Shown: positions 27,708 through 36,891 of the stretch, in pieces
Numbering within the stretch: the stretch's first letter is position 1
How the letters are laid out: every line of letters begins with the position of its first letter
Source: Sphingomonas sp. dw_22
GTDB taxonomy: Bacteria; Pseudomonadota; Alphaproteobacteria; Sphingomonadales; Sphingomonadaceae
DNA length: 64,000 nt
Direction: 5' to 3'
NCBI RefSeq assembly: GCF_018449795.1
Contig: NZ_JAAVVE010000017.1
Span: 1-64,000 of the forward strand
Program-made: the position numbers and the translations under genes
Notes under the pieces: generated by a model
What the model was told of the DNA's origin: nothing
What the model saw: only the letters and a program-made list of their open reading frames with translations
The model's database searches: none

Positions 27708-28645
27708 GCGCCCGCGTCTTCATCGACGGTGCGGCCGGAACCACCGGCCTGGAGATTCGCGAGCGGCTGGCCGGGCGCAGCGAGATCGAGCTGCTCGTGC
27801 TCGACGATGCCGCGCGCAAGGATGCCGCGAAGCGCGAGGAAGCGCTCAATTCGGCCGATTTCGTGATCCTCTGCCTGCCCGACGACGCGGCACGCGACGC
27901 CGTGGCGATGATTCGCAGCGAGCATGTCCGCGTGATCGACGCATCGACGGCGCACCGCGTCGCGCCCGACTGGGTCTATGGCTTTGCCGAGCTGGAGCCC
28001 GGCCAGGCGGCGGCAATCGCCGAGGCGGCGCGGGTGAGCAATCCAGGCTGCTATCCCACCGGCTTCCTGGCGCTGGTCCGTCCGCTGATTCGCGCCGGGC
28101 TGATCCCGCACGACTTCACGCTGACCGCCAATGCCGTGTCGGGCTATTCGGGCGGCGGCAAATCGATGATCGCCGAGTTCGAGAACCGGGACTCGCCGAC
28201 CTTCACCGAGACCGCGTTCCGCGCCTATGGTCTGCCGCTCGCGCACAAGCATGTCGCTGAGATGCAGAAGCACGCGCGGATCGAGCATCCGCCGATCTTC
28301 CTGCCCTCGGTCGTGCGGGCCTATCGCGGCATGGTGGTCGAGGTGCCCCTGCCCCTCCACGCTTTCACCCGCCGCCCGTCGATCGAGGCATGCGAGAACG
28401 CGCTGCGCGAGGCGTATAAGGATTCGCCGGTGGTGCGGGTGCTATCCGCCGATGCCTCGACGGTGACGATCGAGGAGGATGCAGGGACCGATCGGCTGTC
28501 GCTGCGCGTCTTCGGCAATGTCGAGACCGGCCAGGCACGGCTGATCGCCACGCTCGACAATCTCGGCAAGGGTGCGGCCGGCGCGGCGGTGCAGAATCTC
28601 AACATCATGGCGGGCCTCGATCCGGTGGCGGGGCTGGTTCTTTAA
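27704..28645 (+). CDS. argC: N-acetyl-gamma-glutamyl-phosphate reductase (type 2)
   Basis: NADPH-dependent step three of arginine synthesis, 313 residues, the length of the short (type 2) subfamily. RVFIDGAAGTTGLEIRERL is the nucleotide-binding start; VSNPGCYPTGFLALVRP holds the catalytic Cys. NAVSGYSGGGKSMI and HKHVAEMQKHA match the type 2 family. It starts inside the stop of the SH3 gene. No other arg gene is nearby. Confidence 0.95.
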   Translation: MSARVFIDGAAGTTGLEIRERLAGRSEIELLVLDDAARKDAAKREEALNSADFVILCLPDDAARDAVAMIRSEHVRVIDASTAHRVAPDWVYGFAELEPGQAAAIAEAARVSNPGCYPTGFLALVRPLIRAGLIPHDFTLTANAVSGYSGGGKSMIAEFENRDSPTFTETAFRAYGLPLAHKHVAEMQKHARIEHPPIFLPSVVRAYRGMVVEVPLPLHAFTRRPSIEACENALREAYKDSPVVRVLSADASTVTIEEDAGTDRLSLRVFGNVETGQARLIATLDNLGKGAAGAAVQNLNIMAGLDPVAGLVL

Positions 28646-28726
28646 ACCGGCCTTTGCCGCGCACCGGCTTGATCTTTGCCGCCCATTGGTGTCGAGCGTT
28701 CGCAGAACAACGACGAGAGGCGTTCG

Positions 28727-30184
28727 ATGCATCAGGCCGTAGGCAAATTGCTGCTGTTCGGAGCAACCGGCGATCTCGCCCAGCGGATGCTGCTTCCGTC
28801 GCTCTACGCGCTCCATGCCGACGGGTTGCTGCCCGCCGGCCTGACGATCACCGGCACCGCGCGCTCCGATCATGACGATGCAGGCTATCGCGAATTCGCA
28901 CGGCACGCGCTCGATGAATTCCTTCCTGCCGACCGCAAGGATGACAGCGCTGTCGGAAGCTTTCTCGAAAGGCTGAGCTATCAGCCGCTCGATGCCGGGC
29001 AGACCGAGGGCTTCGCCGCGCTGAAGGACAAGCTGGGCGACATTTCCGGCGGGCTGGCGATCTTCCTGTCGACCGCGCCCTGGCTGTTCGGCCCGACGAT
29101 CAAGGGGCTCGAAGCGGCGGGCCTGACCGGATCGAACGTCCGCATCGGGCTGGAGAAGCCGCTGGGCCGCGACCTGCAATCGAGCCGCGAGATCAACGAC
29201 ATCGTCGCCGAGGCCTTCCCCGAGGACCGCACGTTCCGCATCGACCATTATCTCGGCAAGGAGACGGTGCAGAATATCCTGGCGCTGCGCTTCGGCAATT
29301 CGCTGTTCGAGCCGGTGTGGAACGCGCAGGGGATCGACCATGTACAGATCACCGTCTCCGAGACGGTGGGGCTGGAGGGCCGCGCAGGCTTCTACGACGA
29401 GACGGGCGCGCTGAGGGACATGGTGCAGAACCATATGCTCCAGCTCGTAGCCCTGATCGCAATGGAGCCCCCCGCCCGCTTCGACGGCACCGCGATCCGC
29501 GACGAGAAGGTGAAGGTGTTTCGCTCGCTGCGGAAGATCAGTCCGCAGGAGGCCACGCACCTGACGGTCACCGGCCAATATGGCGGCGGCGCGGTAAAGG
29601 GCGAGATCGTCCGCGACTATGCGACCGACCTGGAGAAGCCCTCGAACACCGAGACCTTCGTCGCGATCAAGGCGCATGTCGACAATTGGCGCTGGCAGGG
29701 CGTGCCCTTCTATCTGCGCACCGGCAAGCGGCTGGGTGAGCGGCGCTCCGAGATCGTCATCCAGTTCAAGCCGGTGCCGCATTCGATCTTCGCCGATCGC
29801 GGCGGCATGCTCCAGCCCAACACGCTCATCATCCGCCTCCAGCCCGAGGAATATGTGCGGCTGCTGGTGATGGCCAAGCAGCCCGGGCTCGACCGCGACG
29901 GCGTGCGCCTGCGCGAGGTGCCGTTGAACCTGAGCTTGGAGAACGAGTTCGCCGGCACCCGCCGCCGCATCGCCTATGAGCGGCTGCTGCTCGACCTGAT
30001 CGAGGGCGATCCCACGCTGTTCGTCCGCCGTGACGAAGTGGAGGCCCAGTGGGAATGGGTGGACGGCATCCGCGCCGGCTGGGAAGCGAACGACATGAAG
30101 CCCAAGCCCTATGCCTCGGGAAGCTGGGGCCCGTCTGCCTCGGTGGCGCTCACCGAGCGCGACGGGGTGACATGGCACGAATAA
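28727..30184 (+). CDS. zwf: Glucose-6-phosphate 1-dehydrogenase
   Basis: First step of the Entner-Doudoroff route, 485 residues, cytoplasmic. NADP site LLFGATGDLAQRMLLPSLY at the N-terminus; active site IDHYLGKETVQNILALRF with catalytic His; substrate-binding GLEKPLGRD. ATG 28727 (MHQAVGKLLL) fits the family better than an upstream in-frame ATG. First gene of a five-gene pathway block running to 34465. Confidence 0.97.
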   Translation: MHQAVGKLLLFGATGDLAQRMLLPSLYALHADGLLPAGLTITGTARSDHDDAGYREFARHALDEFLPADRKDDSAVGSFLERLSYQPLDAGQTEGFAALKDKLGDISGGLAIFLSTAPWLFGPTIKGLEAAGLTGSNVRIGLEKPLGRDLQSSREINDIVAEAFPEDRTFRIDHYLGKETVQNILALRFGNSLFEPVWNAQGIDHVQITVSETVGLEGRAGFYDETGALRDMVQNHMLQLVALIAMEPPARFDGTAIRDEKVKVFRSLRKISPQEATHLTVTGQYGGGAVKGEIVRDYATDLEKPSNTETFVAIKAHVDNWRWQGVPFYLRTGKRLGERRSEIVIQFKPVPHSIFADRGGMLQPNTLIIRLQPEEYVRLLVMAKQPGLDRDGVRLREVPLNLSLENEFAGTRRRIAYERLLLDLIEGDPTLFVRRDEVEAQWEWVDGIRAGWEANDMKPKPYASGSWGPSASVALTERDGVTWHE

Positions 30185-30236
30185 GCGCCAGGGCCCATAT
30201 CGCGGCCGGCGGCACAACAAATACCAAGGAGTTGAA

Positions 30237-30944
30237 ATGACGACCGAAATCGAATGGTGGGACTATGACGATGCCGATGAGATGGCGGACGCCGTCGCAG
30301 GCGACGTGCAGTTCATCATCGAGAGCGCACTCGACGCCCGGGGCGCCGCCGTGGTCGCGCTGGCGGGCGGCAAGACGCCGCTGCCGATCTACGAGAAACT
30401 CGCCAAGGCCAAGCTCGACTGGAAGCGCGTGACGATCGTCCCCGGCGACGACCGCATCGTGCCGCTCGGCGATCCGCTGTCCAACGTCACCGCGATCGGC
30501 AAGATCTTCATCCCCAAGGGCGCGCGCGTGATCCCGCTCGTGAGCGCCACCGCGCCCGACTACAAGGCCGCCGGCCGCGCCGCCGATGCGCTGCTGCAGG
30601 ACGTCCACTGGCCGCTCGACCTGTGCCTGCTCGGCGTGGGCAATGACGGCCATGCCGCGTCGATCTTCCCCGGCCCTGATTACGACGAAGCGCTCAACGG
30701 CCCCAAGGAGCGCCGCGCGCTGGGCGTGATGCCCGATCCGCTTCCCCCGGAAGCGCCGGTCGCCCGCGTGACGCTCAGCCGCGAAGCCATCGTCAACGCC
30801 CGCGCGTTGATGATCGCGATCACCGGACAGCAGAAGCGCGACGTGCTCGAAAGCGCCATCGATCAGGGCGCATCGTCCAACTATCCGGTCGGCCGCATCC
30901 TCGCCGACGTCGAGCTGCCGGTCGATATCCACTGGAGCGCCTGA
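30237..30944 (+). CDS. pgl: 6-phosphogluconolactonase
   Basis: Hydrolyses 6-phosphogluconolactone, 235 residues, DevB/NagB-like fold. LAGGKTPLPIYEKL, VPGDDRIVP and LGVGNDGHAASIFPG are the family motifs. AAGGAG precedes the ATG. It follows zwf by 52 bp and shares one base with edd (TGATG). Confidence 0.95.
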   Translation: MTTEIEWWDYDDADEMADAVAGDVQFIIESALDARGAAVVALAGGKTPLPIYEKLAKAKLDWKRVTIVPGDDRIVPLGDPLSNVTAIGKIFIPKGARVIPLVSATAPDYKAAGRAADALLQDVHWPLDLCLLGVGNDGHAASIFPGPDYDEALNGPKERRALGVMPDPLPPEAPVARVTLSREAIVNARALMIAITGQQKRDVLESAIDQGASSNYPVGRILADVELPVDIHWSA

Positions 30945-32767
30945 TGGCCACTCTCCACCCTGAAATCGCCGCCGTCACCGATCGCGTCGTCACGCGCTCG
31001 AAGGAGCGCCGCGCGGCCTATCTCGCGCTGATCGACCGCGAGCGCGAATCGGGCAACGATCGGCCGAAGCTGGGCTGCGCCAACCTGGCGCACGCCTATG
31101 CCGGCACGGACGAGCAGCGCGAGCAGTTGAAGGGCGGGCAGTCGATGAACATCGGCATCGTCACATCCTACAACGACATGCTCTCCGCCCATGCGGTCTA
31201 TTATCGCTATCCCGAGCAGATGAAGCTCTGGGCGCTGGAGGCCGGCGCCACCGCGCAGGTGGCCGGCGGTGTGCCGGCGATGTGCGACGGCGTGACCCAG
31301 GGCTATCAGGGCATGGAGCTGTCGCTGTTCAGCCGCGACACGATCGCGCTCTCCACCGCGATCGCCCTCTCCCACCGCACCTTCGAGGGCGCGGCTTTGC
31401 TCGGCATCTGCGACAAGATCGTGCCGGGGCTGCTGATGGGCGCGCTGCGCTTCGGCCATTTGCCGATGGTGCTGATCCCGGGCGGCCCGATGCGATCAGG
31501 GCTTGCCAACAAGGAGAAGGCCGCGGTCCGCGAGCGCTATGCCGAGGGCAAGGTCGGTCGCGCGGAGCTGCTGGAGGCGGAGATCGCCGCCTATCACTCC
31601 AAGGGCACCTGCACCTTTTACGGCACCGCCAATTCGAACCAGATGATGATGGAGGCGATGGGCCTCCACATGCCCGGCGCCGCCTTCGCCAATCCGGGCA
31701 CCAAGCTGCGCCAGGAGCTGACCCGCGCCGCAGTCCACCGCCTCGCCGAGATCGGCTGGAACGGCAACGATTATCGCCCGATCGGCCATGTCGTCGACGA
31801 AAAGGCGATCGTGAATGCCGCGATCGTGCTGCTCGCCACCGGCGGATCGACCAACCACCTGATCCACGTCCCCGCCTTCGCCCGCGCGGCGGGGATCGTG
31901 ATCGACTGGGACGATTTCGACCGCCTCTCGCGCGCCGTGCCGCTGCTGACGCGCGTCTACCCCAACGGATCGGCGGACGTGAACGGCTTCGAGGATGCCG
32001 GCGGCCCCAGCTTCGTGATCCGCGAGTTGCTCAAGGGCGGGCTGATGCACGGCGACACGGTGACGGTCGCCGCAGAAGGCATGACCGCCTATGGCCGCAA
32101 GCCGGGGATCGAGGACGACAAGCTTGTCTGGCACGACCTGCCGGAGAAAAGCGGCGACGAGACGATCATCCGCACGATCGACGCCCCCTTCTCGGACGAG
32201 GGCGGCTTCCGCATCCTCAAGGGCAATCTGGGCCGCGCCTGCATCAAGGTGAGCTCGGTCGATCGCGACCGCTGGACGATCGAGGCCCCGGCGCGGGTCT
32301 TTGCCGACCAGGGCGAGGTCCAGACCGCGTTCCAGGCCGGCGAGCTCGACCGCGACGTAGTGGTCGTCGTCCGCTTCCAGGGGCCGAAGGCGAACGGTAT
32401 GCCCGAGCTGCACAAGCTGACCCCGCCGCTCGGCGTGCTCCAGAATCGCGGCTTCCGCGTGGCGCTGGTCACCGACGGCCGTATGTCGGGCGCATCGGGC
32501 AAGGTGCCCTGCGCGATCCACCTCTCGCCCGAGGCATTGGGCGGCGGCCCAATCGGCAAGGTGCGCGACGGCGACATGATCCGCCTGTGCGCGGAGGAAG
32601 GCGTGCTCCAGGCGCTGGTCGATCCCGCCGAATGGGCCGCGCGCGAGCAATGCGCCGCGCCGCCCCCCGCGATAGGCACCGGCCGCGAGCTGTTCGGCAT
32701 GCTGCGCATGCATTGCGACGAAGCGGAGCTGGGCGCCTCGGCCATGCTCGCCGAGGCCGGCCTCTAA
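30944..32767 (+). CDS. edd: Phosphogluconate dehydratase
   Basis: Entner-Doudoroff dehydratase making KDPG, 607 residues, IlvD/Edd family with an Fe-S cluster. GVPAMCDGVTQG, LGICDKIVPG and CTFYGTANSNQMMMEAMG contain the conserved cysteines; VTDGRMSGASGKVP is the C-terminal family signature. Length is normal. It overlaps pgl by one base. Confidence 0.96.
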   Translation: MATLHPEIAAVTDRVVTRSKERRAAYLALIDRERESGNDRPKLGCANLAHAYAGTDEQREQLKGGQSMNIGIVTSYNDMLSAHAVYYRYPEQMKLWALEAGATAQVAGGVPAMCDGVTQGYQGMELSLFSRDTIALSTAIALSHRTFEGAALLGICDKIVPGLLMGALRFGHLPMVLIPGGPMRSGLANKEKAAVRERYAEGKVGRAELLEAEIAAYHSKGTCTFYGTANSNQMMMEAMGLHMPGAAFANPGTKLRQELTRAAVHRLAEIGWNGNDYRPIGHVVDEKAIVNAAIVLLATGGSTNHLIHVPAFARAAGIVIDWDDFDRLSRAVPLLTRVYPNGSADVNGFEDAGGPSFVIRELLKGGLMHGDTVTVAAEGMTAYGRKPGIEDDKLVWHDLPEKSGDETIIRTIDAPFSDEGGFRILKGNLGRACIKVSSVDRDRWTIEAPARVFADQGEVQTAFQAGELDRDVVVVVRFQGPKANGMPELHKLTPPLGVLQNRGFRVALVTDGRMSGASGKVPCAIHLSPEALGGGPIGKVRDGDMIRLCAEEGVLQALVDPAEWAAREQCAAPPPAIGTGRELFGMLRMHCDEAELGASAMLAEAGL

Positions 32768-32888
32768 ACGAGGAAAATCGCCCCTTCGCCGCGCTCCCCT
32801 TTACTTATCGGCGAAGCGCGGGAAGAAGGGCTCCGCATCGACTGCCAACGTTGACAGGGCGGCGAACCGGTAGAGGATCAGAGGTCAC

Positions 32889-33857
32889 ATGGAAGTCGTC
32901 GCGGTCGATATCGGAGGGACGCACGCCCGCTTTGCCGTAGCGGACGTGGCGGACGGCCGGGTCGTCTCGATGAGCGAGCCGATGACCCAGAAGGTCGCCG
33001 AGCATCCCAGCCTCCAGCTCGCCTGGCTGGCCTTTGGCGAGGCGCTGGGCCGCCCGCTGCCCAGCGCCGCCGCGATCGCCGTCGCCTCGCCGATCAACAG
33101 CGAGCTCATCAAGCTGACCAACAATCCCTGGATCATCCGGCCGCAACTGATTCCCGAACGGCTGGGCGCGGACACCTGGACTTTGGTCAACGATTTCGAG
33201 GCGATCGGCCACGCCGTCGGCCAGTTCGGCGACGACGCCTTCGTGCATCTCTGCGGCCCCGAGCAGCCGCTGCCGGCGCTGGGCTCGCTCACCGTCTGCG
33301 GCCCGGGCACGGGGCTCGGCGTCGCGCAGGTCTTCCGCCACAAGGCGGGCTACAGCGTCATCGCCACCGAAGGCGGCCATTCGGACTTCGCGCCGCTCGA
33401 TCCGATCGAGGACGCGCTGGTGAAGCGGCTGCGCAAGACCTATCACCGCGTCTCCAAGGAGCGCGTGGTCGCCGGGCCGGCGATCGTCTCGATCTACGAG
33501 ACGCTGGCGGAGCTGGAGGGGCGCCCGGTGCAGCGGCTCGACGACAAGCAGATCTGGGCGATGGCGCTGGAGGGGCAGGACAGCCTGGCCGTCGCCGCGC
33601 TCGATCGCTTCTGCCTGAGCCTCGGCGCGGTGGCGGGAGACCTGGCACTGTCGCATGGGCCGAAGGGCGTGGTGATCGCGGGCGGTCTGGGCTTGCGTTT
33701 GAAGGACCAATTGCTGCAATCGGGCTTCGGCGAGCGTTTCGTTGCCAAGGGTCGCTTCCGCAACCTGATGACATCGATTCCCGTCAAGCTGATCACCCAT
33801 CCCCAACCGGGCCTGTATGGCGCAGCCGCCGCCTTCGCCCAGGAGCACGCGCTTTGA
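32889..33857 (+). CDS. glk: Glucokinase
   Basis: ATP-dependent glucose phosphorylation, 322 residues, bacterial Glk family: VVAVDIGGTHARFAVADV phosphate loop, LVNDFEAIGH with catalytic Asp, GPGTGLGVA and VIAGGLGLRL. A 121-bp gap separates it from edd; TTGACA at 32851 hints at an internal promoter, but no good -10 is placed correctly. It feeds glucose directly into the upstream zwf-pgl-edd enzymes. Confidence 0.95.
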   Translation: MEVVAVDIGGTHARFAVADVADGRVVSMSEPMTQKVAEHPSLQLAWLAFGEALGRPLPSAAAIAVASPINSELIKLTNNPWIIRPQLIPERLGADTWTLVNDFEAIGHAVGQFGDDAFVHLCGPEQPLPALGSLTVCGPGTGLGVAQVFRHKAGYSVIATEGGHSDFAPLDPIEDALVKRLRKTYHRVSKERVVAGPAIVSIYETLAELEGRPVQRLDDKQIWAMALEGQDSLAVAALDRFCLSLGAVAGDLALSHGPKGVVIAGGLGLRLKDQLLQSGFGERFVAKGRFRNLMTSIPVKLITHPQPGLYGAAAAFAQEHAL

Positions 33858-34465
33858 ACGACATCGAGACGATCATGCGCACCAGCCCGGTGATCCCGGT
33901 CCTGGTGATCGAGGACGCCGCCACGGCGCGTCCGCTGGCCGAGGCGCTGGTGAAGGGCGGCCTGCGCGTGCTGGAAGTGACGATGCGCACGCCCGCCGCG
34001 CTCGATGCCATCCGCGAGATGAAGCAGGTGCCCGGCGCGATCGTCGGCGCGGGTACGGTGGTGAACACCGAGCAGTTCGAGCAGGTGATGAAGGCCGATG
34101 CCGAGTTCATCGTCTCGCCGGGCCTCACCGAGCGGCTGGGCGACGCGATCGTCGGCAGCGGCGTGCCCTATCTGCCGGGCACCGCGACCGCCGGCGACAT
34201 CATGCGCGGGCTCGACCTGGGGCTGACGCACTTCAAGTTCTTCCCGGCCGAGACTTCGGGCGGGCTCAAGGCGCTCAAGGCGCTGGCGGCGCCCTTCTAC
34301 CAGGCGAAATTCTGCCCGACCGGCGGCATCACGCTGGCAACAGCGCCGGACTGGCTGGCGTTCGATCCGATCCTGTGTGTCGGCGGAAGCTGGGTCACGC
34401 CCAAGGGCGCCAGCATCGAGCAGGTCGAGACGCTGGCCCGCGAAGCGGCGGCGCTGCTTCGCTGA
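33854..34465 (+). CDS. eda: KHG/KDPG aldolase
   Basis: Splits KDPG to pyruvate and glyceraldehyde-3-phosphate, 203 residues. VIPVLVIEDAATARPLAEAL, LEVTMRTPAALDAI (catalytic Glu), VGAGTVVN, and THFKFFPAE with the Schiff-base Lys. TTG start overlaps the glk stop; AGGAG lies 8 nt upstream and supports TTG over ATG 33875. It completes the pathway block. Confidence 0.95.
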   Translation: MNDIETIMRTSPVIPVLVIEDAATARPLAEALVKGGLRVLEVTMRTPAALDAIREMKQVPGAIVGAGTVVNTEQFEQVMKADAEFIVSPGLTERLGDAIVGSGVPYLPGTATAGDIMRGLDLGLTHFKFFPAETSGGLKALKALAAPFYQAKFCPTGGITLATAPDWLAFDPILCVGGSWVTPKGASIEQVETLAREAAALLR

Positions 34466-34474
34466 AAACTCCTT

Positions 34475-34502
34475 CGTCATCCCGGCGAAGGCCGGGGTGA
34501 CG
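34475..34502. repeat. Short palindromic repeat hairpin
   Basis: CGTCATCCCGG and CCGGGGTGACG form an 11-bp stem (one G-U) around CGAAGG, 10 nt after the eda stop and between converging genes. It is likely to act as terminator for eda and belongs to the dispersed repeat family. Confidence 0.85.
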
Positions 34503-34512
34503 GTTGTTGGGG

Positions 34513-36285
34513 TCAGGAACCGGCCGCAGCCACTTCCAGCCCCTTCACTTCGCAATCCGCGCAATTCTCCGCCTTGAGCACGAGCCGGTTGTTGCCCTGA
34601 AGCATTTTCACCGCAGGCACGCGCAGCGTCTGCCATCCTGTACCCGCCAGCAGCGTGAGAGTCACCGGCGCGCCGCCGTTGAGCGAGAGCGACAGCGTGC
34701 CGCCCGCCCTGCCCCGCCCCGTGACGGTCAGCGCCCGCGTCCCCGCCCGGTCGAGGTCGAGCGTGTACTGCATCCACTCACCCGTCTGGAAGCTGGCGAC
34801 ATAGGGCACGCCGTCCGCCTCGCGCGCCACATCCACGCCGTCGTTGCGATAGGTCAGCCCGCTGTTCCAGGTCACGCGCTCGCCACCAGTCGCGACATAG
34901 TAGTTGGCGTCCTCGCGATCGGCATAGGCGATGCCTGCCGGCCCCAGGTCGTAATCGACCGCAGCGATCGCGAACGCCTCCGCCCCGACGTGGTTCGCCT
35001 TGAACGGCCGCGCCTCATCGGCATGGGGCAAGCGGAACATCGCGTCGATCACATCGGGGTGGAAGATATTGTTCTCGAAACGCACGTCGTGCTCGGCGAG
35101 CCGCATCAACGCCGCTTCGGCGGCCTTGGCATCGGGTTTCGGCCCCTTGCCCAGCCACCAGGCGACCAGCGCGTCCCAGCCCGGATTCGCGTCGACCTGC
35201 AGCGGATTGTTATAGCGGATCTTCTTGAGCGGCCACCACGACCAGCCAATGCCCTGATCCTCCACCAGCCGGATCGCGTCGCGGAACCAGACGTTCGAAT
35301 TCTCACCCGATTCGCCCAGCCATAAGGGCACGCCCAGCCTGTCGCGCAGCGCCAGATAGGGCGCGATCGAAGCCGCGTCGTTGCGGTTCCAGTATTTGTG
35401 GAAGCTGAGCGTCAGATTGGCGTCGAGCGGCTTCTCCTGCCCGCCATAATTATTGCCCCAGCAATTGCCCTCGATCACGATCATGTGGCGCTTGTCGACG
35501 GATCGGATCGCGGCGATCAGCTCGCGGTAGAAATCCCAGAGCTGGGCATTCTTCGTCGATTTGCAGCCATGGCCGTCCACCGGCCCGTCAAAGTCCCAGT
35601 TCGGCTCGTTGAGGATGTCATAGGCGCCGATGCCGGGTTCATCGGCATAGCGCCCGGCGAGCCGCTTCCACAGCGCCACGGTCTTGCGACGATTCTCGGC
35701 GCTGTCCCACAGCGAAGGCTTCGAAGGATCGCGATCGGCGATCGGCAGGTCGTTGCCCTGCCCGCCCGGCGCGGCGTGCAAATCGAGGATCAGGAACATG
35801 CCGTTGGCGCGGGTCCACTCCAGCAACCGGTCAACCCGCTCGAAGCCGCTCTCGATCCACGTGTCCCTGCCCGCCACCGGCTCCTTCTCCACCGGCAAGG
35901 TGAAGAGATTGTAGTGCATCGGCAGCCGCACCGAGTTGAAGCCCCAGCGCGCCATGGCGTCGATGTCCGCCTTGGTGATGAAATTGTCGAGCCATGCGCG
36001 ATAGAAGCGATCCGCCCCCTTCTCGCCGATCGCCCCGGCGATGTGGCGGCGGATGACGTGCTGCTGGCCTTTCTCCAGCTCGCCCAGATCGAGCATATAG
36101 CCCTCCTGCAGCATCCAGCCGCCCAGCCCCATGCCGCGCAGGAGCACCGGCCGGCCTTCGCTATCGACGATCCGCGTGCCCTCGGCGCGCAGAAAGCCCC
36201 GATCCTGCGCATGACCCGCCGGCGCCAGAGCCAGCAATCCCGCCGCCATCCCAGCGGCAACTCCGAGCGCGCGCTTCATCCTCAT
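34513..36285 (-). CDS. Secreted glycoside hydrolase family 5 with C-terminal CBM-like domain
   Basis: Predicted beta-glycanase, 590 residues. Signal peptide ends near APAGHAQ (about 27). The GH5 barrel spans about 30-385: LRGMGLGGWM, WGFNSVRLPMHYN, DLHAAPGGQ, acid/base Glu in DILNEPN, LSFHKYW, nucleophile Glu in WLGESGENS. The C-terminal 200 residues look like a family 6/35-type beta-sandwich binding module (WNSGLTYRNDGVDV, WMQYTLDLDRAG, LKAEN). Substrate (cellulose, glucan or mannan) cannot be called. No sugar transporter or regulator is adjacent. Confidence 0.88.
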   Translation of the reverse strand: MRMKRALGVAAGMAAGLLALAPAGHAQDRGFLRAEGTRIVDSEGRPVLLRGMGLGGWMLQEGYMLDLGELEKGQQHVIRRHIAGAIGEKGADRFYRAWLDNFITKADIDAMARWGFNSVRLPMHYNLFTLPVEKEPVAGRDTWIESGFERVDRLLEWTRANGMFLILDLHAAPGGQGNDLPIADRDPSKPSLWDSAENRRKTVALWKRLAGRYADEPGIGAYDILNEPNWDFDGPVDGHGCKSTKNAQLWDFYRELIAAIRSVDKRHMIVIEGNCWGNNYGGQEKPLDANLTLSFHKYWNRNDAASIAPYLALRDRLGVPLWLGESGENSNVWFRDAIRLVEDQGIGWSWWPLKKIRYNNPLQVDANPGWDALVAWWLGKGPKPDAKAAEAALMRLAEHDVRFENNIFHPDVIDAMFRLPHADEARPFKANHVGAEAFAIAAVDYDLGPAGIAYADREDANYYVATGGERVTWNSGLTYRNDGVDVAREADGVPYVASFQTGEWMQYTLDLDRAGTRALTVTGRGRAGGTLSLSLNGGAPVTLTLLAGTGWQTLRVPAVKMLQGNNRLVLKAENCADCEVKGLEVAAAGS

Positions 36286-36354
36286 CCCCTCGCCTGAAGT
36301 TTTGAGAACGTTATCAATCGCGGAAATCCGCGTCTATCGGAGATGCGCGAGCGC

Positions 36355-36801
36355 TCAGGGATTCCCGTCGAGCAGCCGCGCGCCCGGCCCTTCCTCGCCG
36401 AGCCGGTCCCGCGGGTTGCGCAACGGGCAGTCCGCCAGCGACAGGCACCCGCAGCCGATGCACCGGTCGAGCTGGTCGCGAAGCTGGTGCAGCGCCCGGA
36501 TGCGCTCGTCGATCATCGCCTGCCAATTGGCCGTGATCCGGCGCCAGTCCTCGCCGGTCAGCGCCGCCTCCAAAGGGAGATCGGCGAGGAACGCCTTCAC
36601 CGCCTTGAGCGGGATGCCCGCGCGCTGGGCGATCCGGATCACCGCGATGCGGCGAAGCACCTTGCGGAGATAGCGGCGCTGGTTGCCGGCGGTCCGCCAT
36701 CCCTCGATCAGGCCCTTGGCCTCATAGAAATGCACGGTCGACACCGCGACGCCGCTGCGTCTCGCAACTTCGCCGACACTCAGGGACGGCCTGTCCGTCA
36801 T
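36355..36801 (-). CDS. soxR: Redox-sensing transcriptional activator SoxR
   Basis: MerR-family regulator with a [2Fe-2S] cluster oxidised by redox-cycling compounds, 148 residues. N-terminal wHTH LSVGEVARRSGVAVSTVHFYEAKGL, a dimerisation helix, then the cluster motif CIGCGCLSLADC (C-x2-C-x-C-x5-C) near residue 118. ATG at 36801, divergent from the DoxX-like gene with a SoxR box between. Confidence 0.95.
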   Translation of the reverse strand: MTDRPSLSVGEVARRSGVAVSTVHFYEAKGLIEGWRTAGNQRRYLRKVLRRIAVIRIAQRAGIPLKAVKAFLADLPLEAALTGEDWRRITANWQAMIDERIRALHQLRDQLDRCIGCGCLSLADCPLRNPRDRLGEEGPGARLLDGNP

Positions 36802-36810
36802 CGATATTCC

Positions 36811-36841
36811 TTGACCTGAACCATGGTTGAGGTTCTATTCG
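36811..36841 (+). promoter_or_regulatory. SoxR box and MerR-type promoter
   Basis: Imperfect 18-bp palindrome CCTGAACCATGGTTGAGG at 36815-36832 overlaps a TTGACC -35 (36811-36816). TATTCG at 36836-36841 serves as -10, with the unusual 19-bp spacer typical of MerR/SoxR-activated promoters. It points toward the DoxX-like gene and lies 10 bp upstream of soxR on the other strand, so it can also autoregulate. Confidence 0.8.
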
Positions 36842-36891
36842 TCTGGTCGGTCGCGCGGAACAAGCCTGGTTCCGCCGTTTTCGGAGCCGAC

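Noticed and set aside
32768-32888. Internal promoter before glk (TTGACA at 32851)
   Set aside because: No -10 hexamer at 16-18 bp; only a weak TAGAGG at 14 bp.
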